Assembly (NCBI GenBank): GCA_051745535.1
Contig: JBNJED010000019.1
Coordinates: 1 to 17,323, forward strand
Source of the DNA: Thiohalospira sp051745535
GTDB taxonomy: Bacteria > Pseudomonadota > Gammaproteobacteria > Thiohalospirales > Thiohalospiraceae
DNA: 17,323 nt
Reading direction: 5' to 3'
Shown here: piece after piece, positions 1 to 6,917 of the stretch
Layout of the letters: every line of letters begins with the position of its first letter
How positions within the stretch are numbered: position 1 is the first letter of the stretch
Position numbers and translations under genes: made by a program
The notes under the pieces: model-generated
Seen by the model: only the letters and a program-made list of their open reading frames with translations
Databases searched by the model: none
Told to the model about the DNA's origin: nothing

Positions 1-1374
1 CACAAGCAGCTCCAGGTGGGCCACTACATCGAGCTCGACCGCGGCATGGAGCTGGATACCACCGCCTACTACAACGAGTACTTCCGCAACTGGTACAAGT
101 CGGATGCGGCCTCACCCAATGCCAGCGATGGACTTACCGAGTACTACGAAGAGAGTGGCGATTTTGAAGGGCTTAGCGACGCCCTCGGAAGCGATAATCA
201 CCGCGAAGTCCTGAAAGGGGAAAGCGATGGCTCGGTAGCCGTCAAGGCCAATAACCGCAATTACGTCAGCCAGGGGATCCAGACCGCCCTGGGCCTGGAC
301 TTCACCACCGGCGGCGCGGAGCACGACCTGACCCTGGGCGCCCGCTACCACGAGGACGAGGTCGACCGTTTCCAGTGGGTGGACACCTACGACATGGGCG
401 CCGACGGCAGCATCACCCTGGATCCGGCCAACGCCGGGGTCCCCGGCACCGAGTCCAACCGCATCCGCAAGACCGAGGCGCTGGCCCTCTACGCCCACGA
501 CACCGTCACCATGGGCGACTGGCGCATCCAGGGTGGCGTCCGCTACGAGGACATCCAGGGCGACGAGAAGGACTACGGCTCCGACGACCCGGGCCGCACC
601 GACAGCCCCGCGACCGCCAACTCCGACCAGAGCATGGTGGTCCCCGGCGTGGGCGCCACCTACAACGTCACCGACGGCTGGCAGCTGCTGGCCGGCGTCC
701 ACAAGGGATTCGCCCCGGCCGGCGTGGGTAGCGACGCCGATCCCGAGGAGGCCATCAACTACGAGGCTGGCACCCGGCTGTTCGGCAAGAACTACACCGC
801 CAGCGTCATCGGCTTCTACAACGACTACGATAACCTGCTGGCCGAGTGCACCGCCTCCCGCGGCAGTGACGCCTGCACCATCGGCGATACCGAGAACGCC
901 GGCGCCGCGGAGGTCCAGGGCCTGGAGGCCAGTCTCGACTACGCCGTGGAGGCCGCCGGCAGCCAGTGGCCCTTCAAGGTCGCCTACACCTGGACCGACA
1001 CGGAGTTCGGCAGCGCCTCGGACACCGGCACCTGGGGCGAGGTGGAGCCGGGCGACGAGATCCCCTACCTGGCCGAGCACCAGCTCTTCGCCAGCGCCGG
1101 CGTGGTGCGCTCCGACTGGAAGGCCCAGCTCTCCGCCAAGTACATGGACGAGATGCGCACCTCCCCGGGCTCCGGCTCCATCCCGAGCGGCGAGGCCACC
1201 GACGCCCACACGGTCTTCGATCTGGCCGGCGAGTACCGGGTCACCGACAACGGCCGCGTCTACGTGAACGTCGAGAACCTTACCGACGAGGAATACGTCG
1301 CCGCCCGTCGCCCCGCCGGCGCCCGCCCCGGGATGCCGCGCACCGCCAAGGTCGGCTGGAAGATGGAATTCTGA
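1..1374 (+). CDS. TonB-dependent outer-membrane receptor, C-terminal part (5' end outside window)
   Basis: The reading frame is open from base 1, so the plug domain and first barrel strands lie upstream and only 457 C-terminal residues are visible. The visible part alternates amphipathic beta strands with long acidic loops, as in a 22-strand TonB-dependent barrel. It ends with the family's terminal signature: VNVENLTDEEYVAARRP, then a GARPGMPR motif, then a last strand finishing in Phe (WKMEF), the outer-membrane assembly signal. The ARRPxGARPGxPR ending resembles FecA-type ferric-chelate receptors. Two cysteines about 11 residues apart (ECTASRGSDAC) probably form a disulfide in an extracellular loop. 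Such receptors import iron chelates, cobalamin or similar ligands using energy from TonB-ExbBD. The ligand cannot be read from this part. An intrinsic terminator follows, so this is probably the last gene of its transcript. The GTG at 16 is an internal codon, not a start. Confidence 0.93.
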   Translation, partial: HKQLQVGHYIELDRGMELDTTAYYNEYFRNWYKSDAASPNASDGLTEYYEESGDFEGLSDALGSDNHREVLKGESDGSVAVKANNRNYVSQGIQTALGLDFTTGGAEHDLTLGARYHEDEVDRFQWVDTYDMGADGSITLDPANAGVPGTESNRIRKTEALALYAHDTVTMGDWRIQGGVRYEDIQGDEKDYGSDDPGRTDSPATANSDQSMVVPGVGATYNVTDGWQLLAGVHKGFAPAGVGSDADPEEAINYEAGTRLFGKNYTASVIGFYNDYDNLLAECTASRGSDACTIGDTENAGAAEVQGLEASLDYAVEAAGSQWPFKVAYTWTDTEFGSASDTGTWGEVEPGDEIPYLAEHQLFASAGVVRSDWKAQLSAKYMDEMRTSPGSGSIPSGEATDAHTVFDLAGEYRVTDNGRVYVNVENLTDEEYVAARRPAGARPGMPRTAKVGWKMEF

Positions 1375-1433
1375 CCGGCCCTCGGCCGTCCATTAACCGG
1401 GCGGCCATCTCCTCTCTCTCCGCGCCACCCTTT

Positions 1434-1470
1434 GGGGCACCCCGGCACCGCTGGCGTGCCCCTTCTTTTT
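1434..1470 (+). terminator. Intrinsic terminator after the TonB-dependent receptor
   Basis: GGGGCAC (1434-1440) pairs perfectly with GTGCCCC (1456-1462) over a 15-nt loop. The stem is followed at once by TTCTTTTT (1463-1470), the only clear T-run on this strand in the region. It lies 60 nt after the receptor stop and 28 nt before the aldolase-like start. It therefore probably ends the receptor transcript and separates the two genes. Confidence 0.8.
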
Positions 1471-1497
1471 GTCCGACCCCCGTGCGACGATCCGCCC

Positions 1498-2055
1498 ATG
1501 GACCCGCGCGCCGAACTCATCCGCTACTACCACTGGCTCCACCGCTACGGCCTCAACGACGCCCACAGCGGCAACGCCTCGGTACGCGACGGCGACACCG
1601 TCTGGGTCACCCCCACCGGCGCCTGCGCCGACACCCTGCGCCCCTTCCAGCTGGTGGCCTGCTCCCCGGGCAACGGCCCCGGACCCGGCGCCTCCCTGGA
1701 CGGCGCCCTCCACCTGGCCGTCTACCACCACAACCCGGCGGCCGGCGCGGTCCTCCACGCCCACAACCCCCATACCGTGGCCCTGACCCTGGGCGGCAGC
1801 GACTTCCATCCGCCGGACTTCGAGGGGCAGTACTACTTCCCCCGGGTGCCGGTCATCGACATCCCCTACGGCGATTACCTGGAACGGGCCCCGGAGGCGG
1901 TGGCGGCGACCCTGGCGGAGTATCCCATCACAGTGGTCCGCGGCCACGGCGTCTACGCCGCCGCTCCCACCCTGGATCGCGCCTACAAGTGGGTGGGCTC
2001 CCTGGAGCAGTCGGCGCACACCACGTGGCTGGCCCGGCAGGCGGGGACGCTCTAG
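1498..2055 (+). CDS. Class II aldolase/adducin-family protein
   Basis: A 185-residue protein of the class II (zinc) aldolase/adducin family, which includes L-fuculose- and L-ribulose-phosphate enzymes and methylthioribulose-1-phosphate dehydratase. Visible family features are the N-terminal HSGNASVRDGD phosphate-binding region (residues 23-33), TPTG (38-41), the metal-binding HAH (His87, His89), and the third ligand His150 in VVRGHGVY. The residue aligning with the catalytic Glu73 of fuculose-phosphate aldolase appears to be Asp68 (SLDGALH), a conservative change that may alter activity. Length is slightly short for the family (about 200-215). The ATG at 1498 starts the protein right at the conserved N-terminal helix. 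I see no Shine-Dalgarno before it, and the frame upstream only runs back through the terminator. It is alone on its strand, with 7 nt separating it from the convergent ATP-grasp gene, so the substrate cannot be inferred from context. Confidence 0.85.
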   Translation: MDPRAELIRYYHWLHRYGLNDAHSGNASVRDGDTVWVTPTGACADTLRPFQLVACSPGNGPGPGASLDGALHLAVYHHNPAAGAVLHAHNPHTVALTLGGSDFHPPDFEGQYYFPRVPVIDIPYGDYLERAPEAVAATLAEYPITVVRGHGVYAAAPTLDRAYKWVGSLEQSAHTTWLARQAGTL

Positions 2056-2062
2056 CCAACCT

Positions 2063-3010
2063 TCAGAGGGGGATTCGGGGGAAGGCCGCCTGCGCCCAGG
2101 CGGCGCGCTCCGCCGCCGGCCGGCCCTCGGGCTCGGCCTCCACCCGGTCCAGCCGGGGGCGGAGCCCCTCACCGTTGGTCATCTGGATGGCGAGCCCCGG
2201 GCGGGCATTGAGTTCCAGCAGCAGCGGCCCGTGGTCGCGGTCGAGGACCAGGTCGACACCGAGGTAGCCCAGGCCGGTCATGTCGTAGCAGGCGGCGGCC
2301 TCGGCCAGCAGCGCGTCCCAGCCGGGGACGGCGAGGTGGGCGAAGTCGGCCCCGCTGTCCGGGTGCTGGCGGCAGGGCCGGTCGAACTGGACCCCCTGCA
2401 CCGCCCGCCCGGTGGCCAGGTCCAGCCCCACCCCCACCGCCCCCTGGTGGAGGTTGGCCTTGCCGCCGGAGGCGCGGGTCCCAAGGCGGACCATGGCCAT
2501 CACCGGATAGCCGCGGAAGACCACCACCCGGATATCGGGGACGCCGCCGCCGGCCCACTCCGCCAGCACGGGGTCGCAGTCCACCAGCCCCTCCACCACG
2601 GCGACATCCGGCGCCCCGCCGAGGCTGTAGAGGCCGGAGAGGATGTTGGAGGCGTGGCGCTCCACCTCGCCGGGGGGCAGCGCCTCCCCCCCCTGGCGGA
2701 AGACGCCGTCGGTGGTATCGGTGACCACCAGGATCCCCTTGCCGCCGCTACCCCGGGCCGGCTTCATGGCGAAGCCGGACTGCCGGGCCAGGAAGGCCGC
2801 CAGCCCGCGGACCTGGAACTGGGTCTCCACCGTGGCCAGCAGGGGCGGCGTGGCCACGCCGTGGGCCGCCGCCAGCTCCTTGGTCCGGCGCTTGTCGTCC
2901 ACCAGGGGGTAGAGGCGGCGGTCGTTGTAGGCGCCCACGTAGCGGATGTTGCGCCGGTTCATGCCCACCACGCCCCGGCTCGCCAGCTTCCGCCACCGCC
3001 CCAGGAACAC
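2063..3010 (-). CDS. RimK-related ATP-grasp ligase (alpha-L-glutamate ligase-related family)
   Basis: A 315-residue soluble ATP-grasp protein, predicted to join a carboxylate to an amine through an acyl phosphate. N-terminal MNRRNIRYVGAYNDRR (17-32) and the following basic segment are typical of the RimK-related 'alpha-L-glutamate ligase-like' family. ATP-grasp elements are in order: the nucleotide-binding Lys83 and glycine-rich loop PARGSGGKG (84-92), VEGLV with Glu140 near the adenine site, DIRVVVF (159-165), and a Mg-binding end with Asp253, Glu266, Asn268 and Arg270 (LLELNARPG). It starts at GTG 3010, 4 nt after the stop of the membrane-protein gene, with GGAGGA about 8-10 nt upstream. 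It is the last gene of the three-gene operon. No signal peptide or membrane segment is seen, so it should act in the cytoplasm. The true substrates are not known to me; the glutamate-ligase label is by similarity only. Confidence 0.9.
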   Translation of the reverse strand: MFLGRWRKLASRGVVGMNRRNIRYVGAYNDRRLYPLVDDKRRTKELAAAHGVATPPLLATVETQFQVRGLAAFLARQSGFAMKPARGSGGKGILVVTDTTDGVFRQGGEALPPGEVERHASNILSGLYSLGGAPDVAVVEGLVDCDPVLAEWAGGGVPDIRVVVFRGYPVMAMVRLGTRASGGKANLHQGAVGVGLDLATGRAVQGVQFDRPCRQHPDSGADFAHLAVPGWDALLAEAAACYDMTGLGYLGVDLVLDRDHGPLLLELNARPGLAIQMTNGEGLRPRLDRVEAEPEGRPAAERAAWAQAAFPRIPL

Positions 3011-3014
3011 GCCC

Positions 3015-4514
3015 TCAGTCCTCCGTCATGGGGCGGAAGCGGCGCAGCTCCAGCAGGCGGTAGCCGGTGTAGCTGCCCAGCAGCAGGATAAGCCCCAGGA
3101 GGGCGAGCTGCAGCTCCGGGAAGTTGAAGGTCAGGTGGCGTACCCAGGCGTTGTCCATGGCCAGGTAGGCCAGCACGGCGGTGAGCAGGCTCCCGCCGCC
3201 CTGGGCCAGAACCTCGCGACCGCCCTCCTCCTCCCAGAGGACCGACATACGCTCGATGGTCCAGGCCAGGATGATGATGGGGAAGAAGGTGATGGTCATG
3301 GCCTGATTCAGCCCCAGGCGCCAGGCGAGCACCGAGAAGAGGGCCATGATGGCGATGACGGTGATGATTACCGCCGAGACGCGGGCCACCAGCAGGAGAT
3401 TGAGCCGCGACAGCCAGCCGCGGATGAGCAGCCCCGTGGCCACCACCAGGGTGAAGGCGATGAGGCCGGTGGTCAGGGACATGCGCATGAAGGCCAGGGC
3501 GATGAGGACCGGCATGAAGGTCCCGGAGGTGCGCACCCCCACCAGGATCCGGAGCAGCACCACCACCAGCGCCCCCACCGGGATCAGCAGCAGCGTCTTG
3601 AACAGCGCCTGCTCCTCCAGGGGTAGGGCGTGGATGGTGAGATCCAGCACCCCGGTATCCCCCAGGTGGTTACGCACCGCCAGCGCCGCCGGCTCCTGGT
3701 GGCGCAACATGGAGAAGTGGACCCGGGAGTTCTCGCCCCCCTCCACGGTGAGCACCGCCTCGCCCCCGCGCTCCCAGAGCAGGAGGTTGTCCGGACGGCC
3801 CCGTTCGCCGGTGGCCGGGTCGAAGAGGATGACGCCGTCATCGGCATGGACCTCCAGCCACGGCTCCAGGCTCTGGCGGCGCCGACCGTCGTCCAGCTCC
3901 AGGCCGTGGACCACCCGCGCCCCGATCCCGGCATCGGCGAGCAGCCGCACCAGCAGCTCGGGGCGGGAGTAGCTGGTCTCCAGCAGCCGCTGGCTCTCGC
4001 CATCCTCCTCGCCAAAGGTAGCGATGAGCCGACGCGCCAGGCTCGCGGCGTCGGCGGAACGCTCCCGGGCGCGTTCCACGATGGCCCGCGCCGCCTCCTC
4101 GTTGGGCGGCTCCCAGAGGACCGGCTCCGCCTCCACCGGCTCCACCGGCGGGTCCACCGCCCCCGGCGCCTCCATGAGCTGGACGGAGTAGTAGAGGTGC
4201 TGCTCCCCCCGGGCATCGCGCACCGTCCACAGGGCCCGGCGACCGCCGTCGCCGGTCCGGTCCAGGCCGTAGCCGGAAGAGGCGGTATGCTCGGAGATCC
4301 GACGGAAGCCGGCCTGCTGCTCCGGTAGCGCCAGGGAGGCGCGCACCGGTCCACCGGTGGCGGTAAAGCGTACCTGCGCCTCCACCTCCCAGATGGCGCG
4401 CTGCTCCCCGGGCTGGAGGGGCACCCCCAGCTCCAGGGCGCGCCAGGCCATGGCCCCCAGGCCAGCGATCAGCAGCAGCGCCACCACGAAGAAGAAGGGC
4501 CCGCGAGCGGCCAC
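3015..4514 (-). CDS. Inactive-transglutaminase-domain membrane protein with 7-TM C-terminus (UUP1-like)
   Basis: A roughly 500-residue membrane protein. After an N-terminal transmembrane helix (PFFFVVALLLIAGLGAMAW) comes a periplasmic region of about 250 residues ending in a transglutaminase-like fold (LLADAGIGARVVHGLEL, EPWLEVH, LFDPATG). The usual catalytic Cys is absent at the helix start, and the His of the usual HAW motif reads Glu in EPW; only the Asp of the FDP motif remains. That is the pattern of the 'inactive transglutaminase fused to 7 TM helices' family. From about residue 300 there are six to eight strongly hydrophobic helices and a basic cytosolic tail (RLLELRRFRPMTED). I placed the start at GTG 4514, just past the protease stop, with AGGAGG 6 nt upstream. 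An in-frame ATG at 4538 would add 8 residues and overlap the protease; it has GGAGG 6 nt upstream and cannot be excluded. It probably links the envelope protease and the cytosolic ligase. Confidence 0.88.
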   Translation of the reverse strand: MAARGPFFFVVALLLIAGLGAMAWRALELGVPLQPGEQRAIWEVEAQVRFTATGGPVRASLALPEQQAGFRRISEHTASSGYGLDRTGDGGRRALWTVRDARGEQHLYYSVQLMEAPGAVDPPVEPVEAEPVLWEPPNEEAARAIVERARERSADAASLARRLIATFGEEDGESQRLLETSYSRPELLVRLLADAGIGARVVHGLELDDGRRRQSLEPWLEVHADDGVILFDPATGERGRPDNLLLWERGGEAVLTVEGGENSRVHFSMLRHQEPAALAVRNHLGDTGVLDLTIHALPLEEQALFKTLLLIPVGALVVVLLRILVGVRTSGTFMPVLIALAFMRMSLTTGLIAFTLVVATGLLIRGWLSRLNLLLVARVSAVIITVIAIMALFSVLAWRLGLNQAMTITFFPIIILAWTIERMSVLWEEEGGREVLAQGGGSLLTAVLAYLAMDNAWVRHLTFNFPELQLALLGLILLLGSYTGYRLLELRRFRPMTED

Positions 4515-4515
4515 G

Positions 4516-5289
4516 TCAGTCCTCCTCGCCGCCGTCATCCGCGGCCTCCGGCTCCTCCTCCGGACTGCCGTGGATGTGCTTGCGGCCCACGTCCACCAGG
4601 GCGATGTCCATGAAGAAGCGCCGCCCCAGCAGCAGCGGGGTGGACAGGTCGGTGCGGTCGTTGAGGGTGAACTCCACCCGCTCGCTGATGGGGCCCAGCT
4701 CCATGGGGAGGGTGACCACGTAGCGCTCCTCCTCGCCGGAGGCCTGAATAATGGTCACGGTCCGCGCAACCGGCCGCTCGATCTCCCCGGGCTCGGTATC
4801 CGGGTGCACGGCGTGGTCCTCGCCCCGGGCAATCCGGAAGCGGACCCAGTCCTCGCCGTCGCGCTCGAAGGGGGTGATATCGGTGGCGGAGAGGGAGGAG
4901 GTGTTGGCGCCGGTGTCCACGCGCGCCTCCAGAGCGACCTCCAGCGAGGGGAAGCGGACCCACTCCCGGCGGCCCAGGAGGTATCGATCCGTGAGGGGGC
5001 CGTCCTCCACGGGGGGGCAGGCGGGGGCGAGCGGGGGCGACTCCGCCGCCTCGCGCCGACAGGCCGCCGCCACCTCCTCCGGCAGGCCGCCCAGCTCGCC
5101 CTGGAGCGTGGACAGCCCTGCGGCGCGGCCCTCGTCCGCCTCCGCCAGGGCATCCAGGCGACGCTCCAGCTCGGCCATGCGCGCCTCGAAGGCCTCGGCG
5201 GTCACCGGCTCCGGCGAGCGTTCCCAGGCCGCGCAGCCTGACAGCGCCACGACCAGCGCCAGGGCACTGCCCCCTCCCCGTAGTCGCAT
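4516..5289 (-). CDS. Retropepsin-like putative ATP-dependent zinc protease (RimB-type), lipoprotein
   Basis: A 257-residue protein of the 'putative ATP-dependent zinc protease' family (PF05618 type), an aspartyl-protease-like fold despite its name. The hallmark VDTGANTSSLSA contains the catalytic Asp125 of the DTGA motif, followed by FERDGEDWVRF and the C-terminal LLLGRRFFMDIALVDVGR strand typical of the family. The ATG at 5289 has a GGGAGGGGGAGAG purine tract just upstream and begins a clean lipoprotein signal: MRLR, a hydrophobic core, and the lipobox LSGC with Cys19. Position +2 is Ala, not Asp, so Lol-dependent sorting to the outer membrane is expected. Residues about 31-77 form a likely coiled coil (FEARMAELERRLDALAE), then a proline-rich linker. 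The extended ORF upstream of 5289 would bury the signal peptide and is rejected. It is the first gene of the operon, divergent from thiD. Confidence 0.92.
   Translation of the reverse strand: MRLRGGGSALALVVALSGCAAWERSPEPVTAEAFEARMAELERRLDALAEADEGRAAGLSTLQGELGGLPEEVAAACRREAAESPPLAPACPPVEDGPLTDRYLLGRREWVRFPSLEVALEARVDTGANTSSLSATDITPFERDGEDWVRFRIARGEDHAVHPDTEPGEIERPVARTVTIIQASGEEERYVVTLPMELGPISERVEFTLNDRTDLSTPLLLGRRFFMDIALVDVGRKHIHGSPEEEPEAADDGGEED
4521..4526 (-). promoter_or_regulatory. Ribosome binding site deciding the membrane-protein start
   Basis: Read on the minus strand this is AGGAGG, inside the last codons of the protease gene, with a 6-nt spacer (ACTGAC, which contains the protease TGA) to GTG 4514. 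This argues for stop-start translational coupling. A weaker GGAGG (4549-4545) sits 6 nt before the alternative ATG at 4538. Confidence 0.55.
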
Positions 5290-5361
5290 TGTCTCTCCCC
5301 CTCCCGGGCCTTCCCTGGCCGGTGGTCCATCCCTGTACGGCGCATCGACCCGTCCAGCCGA

Positions 5362-5390
5362 TTGAAGTTCCCATCCGGAGCGCCCATCAT
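5362..5390 (+). promoter_or_regulatory. Possible sigma-70-type promoter for thiDE(hemL)
   Basis: TTGAAG (5362-5367), a 17-nt spacer and CATCAT (5385-5390) form a weak match to -35/-10 boxes in the 142-bp divergent region. They would give a short leader ending at the thiD Shine-Dalgarno AGGAGG (5421-5426). Only 4 of 6 bases match the -10 consensus, so this is tentative. No THI-box (TPP riboswitch) elements are visible in the leader. Confidence 0.25.
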
Positions 5391-5431
5391 CTCCCAATTG
5401 TGCGGCACGATGCCAGATCCAGGAGGTAACC

Positions 5432-6241
5432 ATGGCCTACGACCCCGAAGCCGTCCCCGTCGTGATGGTCTTCGCCGGGAACGACCCGGCCGGCGGCGCC
5501 GGCCTGGCCGCGGATACCGAGGCCATCGCCTCCATGGGCTGCCACACCGCCCCGGTGGTCACCGCCATCACCGTCCAGGACACCAGCAACGTCCAGGACT
5601 TCCAGGCGGTGGGCGCCGACTGGGTAGTCTCCCAGGCGCGGGCGGTCCTGGAGGACATGCCGGTGGCCTGCTTCAAGCTCGGCATGCTCGGCAGCGTGGA
5701 GAACATCGAGGCGGTCCACACCATCCTGCGTGACTACCCCGACATCCCGGTGGTCACCGACCCGGTCCTCTTCGCCGGCGGCGGCGGCGACCTGGCCGAG
5801 CGCGACGTCCCCGACGCCCTGCGCAGCCTGATCTTCCCCCAGACCACCCTGCTCACGCCCAATGCCCCGGAGGCACGCGCCCTGTCCCCGGCCGCCGACA
5901 CCCTGGACGCCTGCGCCCACCAGCTCATGAGCGACGGCTGCGAGTTCGTCCTGGTCACCGGCGCCGACGAGCCCTCCGAGCAGGTGACCAACAGCCTCTT
6001 CGGCAACGAGCGCCTGCTGGAACGCTTCACCTGGGACCGGCTGCCGCATACCTACCACGGCTCCGGCTGCACCCTGGCCTCGGCGATTGCCGGCCTCCTG
6101 GCCCAGGCCAGCGAGCCGCGCTCGGCGGTCCACGAGGCCCAGGCCTACGTCCAGGAGGCGCTGGCCCACGGCTACCGCATCGGCATGGGGCAGCACGTCC
6201 CCAACCGACTCTTCTGGGCCGACGGCGACGATGACGAATAG
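5432..6241 (+). CDS. thiD: Hydroxymethylpyrimidine/phosphomethylpyrimidine kinase
   Basis: A 269-residue ribokinase-fold kinase that phosphorylates HMP and then HMP-P to HMP-PP, the pyrimidine precursor of thiamine. Evidence: the N-terminal substrate motif AGNDPAGGAGLAADTEA, the central VTDPVLFAGGGG and LLTPNAPEA segments, and the C-terminal anion-hole motif HGSGCTLASA, whose Cys213 falls at the position expected for ThiD. Length is normal. The ATG at 5432 has a perfect AGGAGG 5 nt upstream. The stop overlaps the start of thiE by 11 nt, so the two are translationally coupled and deliver both halves of one step: HMP-PP from ThiD is used by ThiE. No TPP riboswitch is visible in the leader, unlike many thi operons. 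Confidence 0.96.
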   Translation: MAYDPEAVPVVMVFAGNDPAGGAGLAADTEAIASMGCHTAPVVTAITVQDTSNVQDFQAVGADWVVSQARAVLEDMPVACFKLGMLGSVENIEAVHTILRDYPDIPVVTDPVLFAGGGGDLAERDVPDALRSLIFPQTTLLTPNAPEARALSPAADTLDACAHQLMSDGCEFVLVTGADEPSEQVTNSLFGNERLLERFTWDRLPHTYHGSGCTLASAIAGLLAQASEPRSAVHEAQAYVQEALAHGYRIGMGQHVPNRLFWADGDDDE

Positions 6242-6866
6242 GCCGACCGCCACAGCCATCAGCGGCCTCTACGCCATCACCGACGACCGCCGCGAGGGGC
6301 CCGACGCCCTGAGCGAGCGCGTGGCCGCAGCCCTGGACGGCGGCGCCCGGGCGATCCAGTACCGGGACAAGTCGGGCGATACCGAGCGACGCCGCGCCGA
6401 GGCCGGCGCCCTGGCCGACCTCTGCCGCTCCCGCGGGGCGACCTTCATCGTCAACGACGATCCCGACCTGGCCGCGGCACTGGGCGCCGGCCTCCACCTG
6501 GGCGCCGACGACCCGGACCTCACCGCCGCCCGCGCCCGGATCAGCGGCCCCCTGGGCGCCTCCTGCTACAACGACCCGGAGCGCGCCCGGGCGGCGGTGG
6601 CCGCCGGGGCCGACTACGTCGCCTTCGGCCGCTACTTCCCCTCGACCACCAAGCCGGACAACCCGCCCGCCGACCCCGCCCTCCTCGGCCGGGCCCGGGC
6701 GGAGCTGGGGGTGCCCGCCGTTGCCATCGGCGGGATCACGCCGGAGAATGGCGGCGAACTGGTCGCCGCCGGGGCCGACGCCCTGGCGGTGATCCACGGC
6801 GTCTTCGGCGCGGCGGACATCGCCGCCGCCGCGCGGCGCTACGCCGCCCTCTTCGACGCCGACTAG
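6231..6866 (+). CDS. thiE: Thiamine-phosphate synthase
   Basis: A 211-residue TIM-barrel enzyme that joins HMP-PP with the thiazole phosphate to give thiamine phosphate. Recognisable elements: GLYAITDDR (12-20), IQYRDKSGD (42-50, the usual Q-x-R-x-K), FIVNDDPDLA (72-81, diphosphate/Mg site), GLHLGADD (87-94), GRYFPSTTKPD (133-143, thiazole-phosphate loop) and VAIGGITPEN near the C-terminus. The start at ATG 6231 lies inside the last codons of thiD and gives a protein of standard length. I see no good Shine-Dalgarno before it, consistent with translation coupled to thiD termination. hemL begins 51 nt after its stop and may be in the same transcript. Confidence 0.95.
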   Translation: MTNRPTATAISGLYAITDDRREGPDALSERVAAALDGGARAIQYRDKSGDTERRRAEAGALADLCRSRGATFIVNDDPDLAAALGAGLHLGADDPDLTAARARISGPLGASCYNDPERARAAVAAGADYVAFGRYFPSTTKPDNPPADPALLGRARAELGVPAVAIGGITPENGGELVAAGADALAVIHGVFGAADIAAAARRYAALFDAD

Positions 6867-6917
6867 CGATCCCGAACACCGAACCGAAACCGACCACGAA
6901 CCATCGAGGCCCGCGTC

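Noticed and set aside
966..2267. Long plus-strand frame spanning the receptor end, the terminator and the aldolase gene
   Set aside because: Arg/Pro-rich shadow frame crossing gene boundaries and an intrinsic terminator.
5290..5431. Possible TPP riboswitch before thiD
   Set aside because: The conserved THI-box segments cannot be found and the leader is too short for the aptamer after the tentative promoter.
6878..6893. Short ACCGAA repeats between thiE and hemL
   Set aside because: Only two imperfect copies over 16 nt; not distinguishable from chance.
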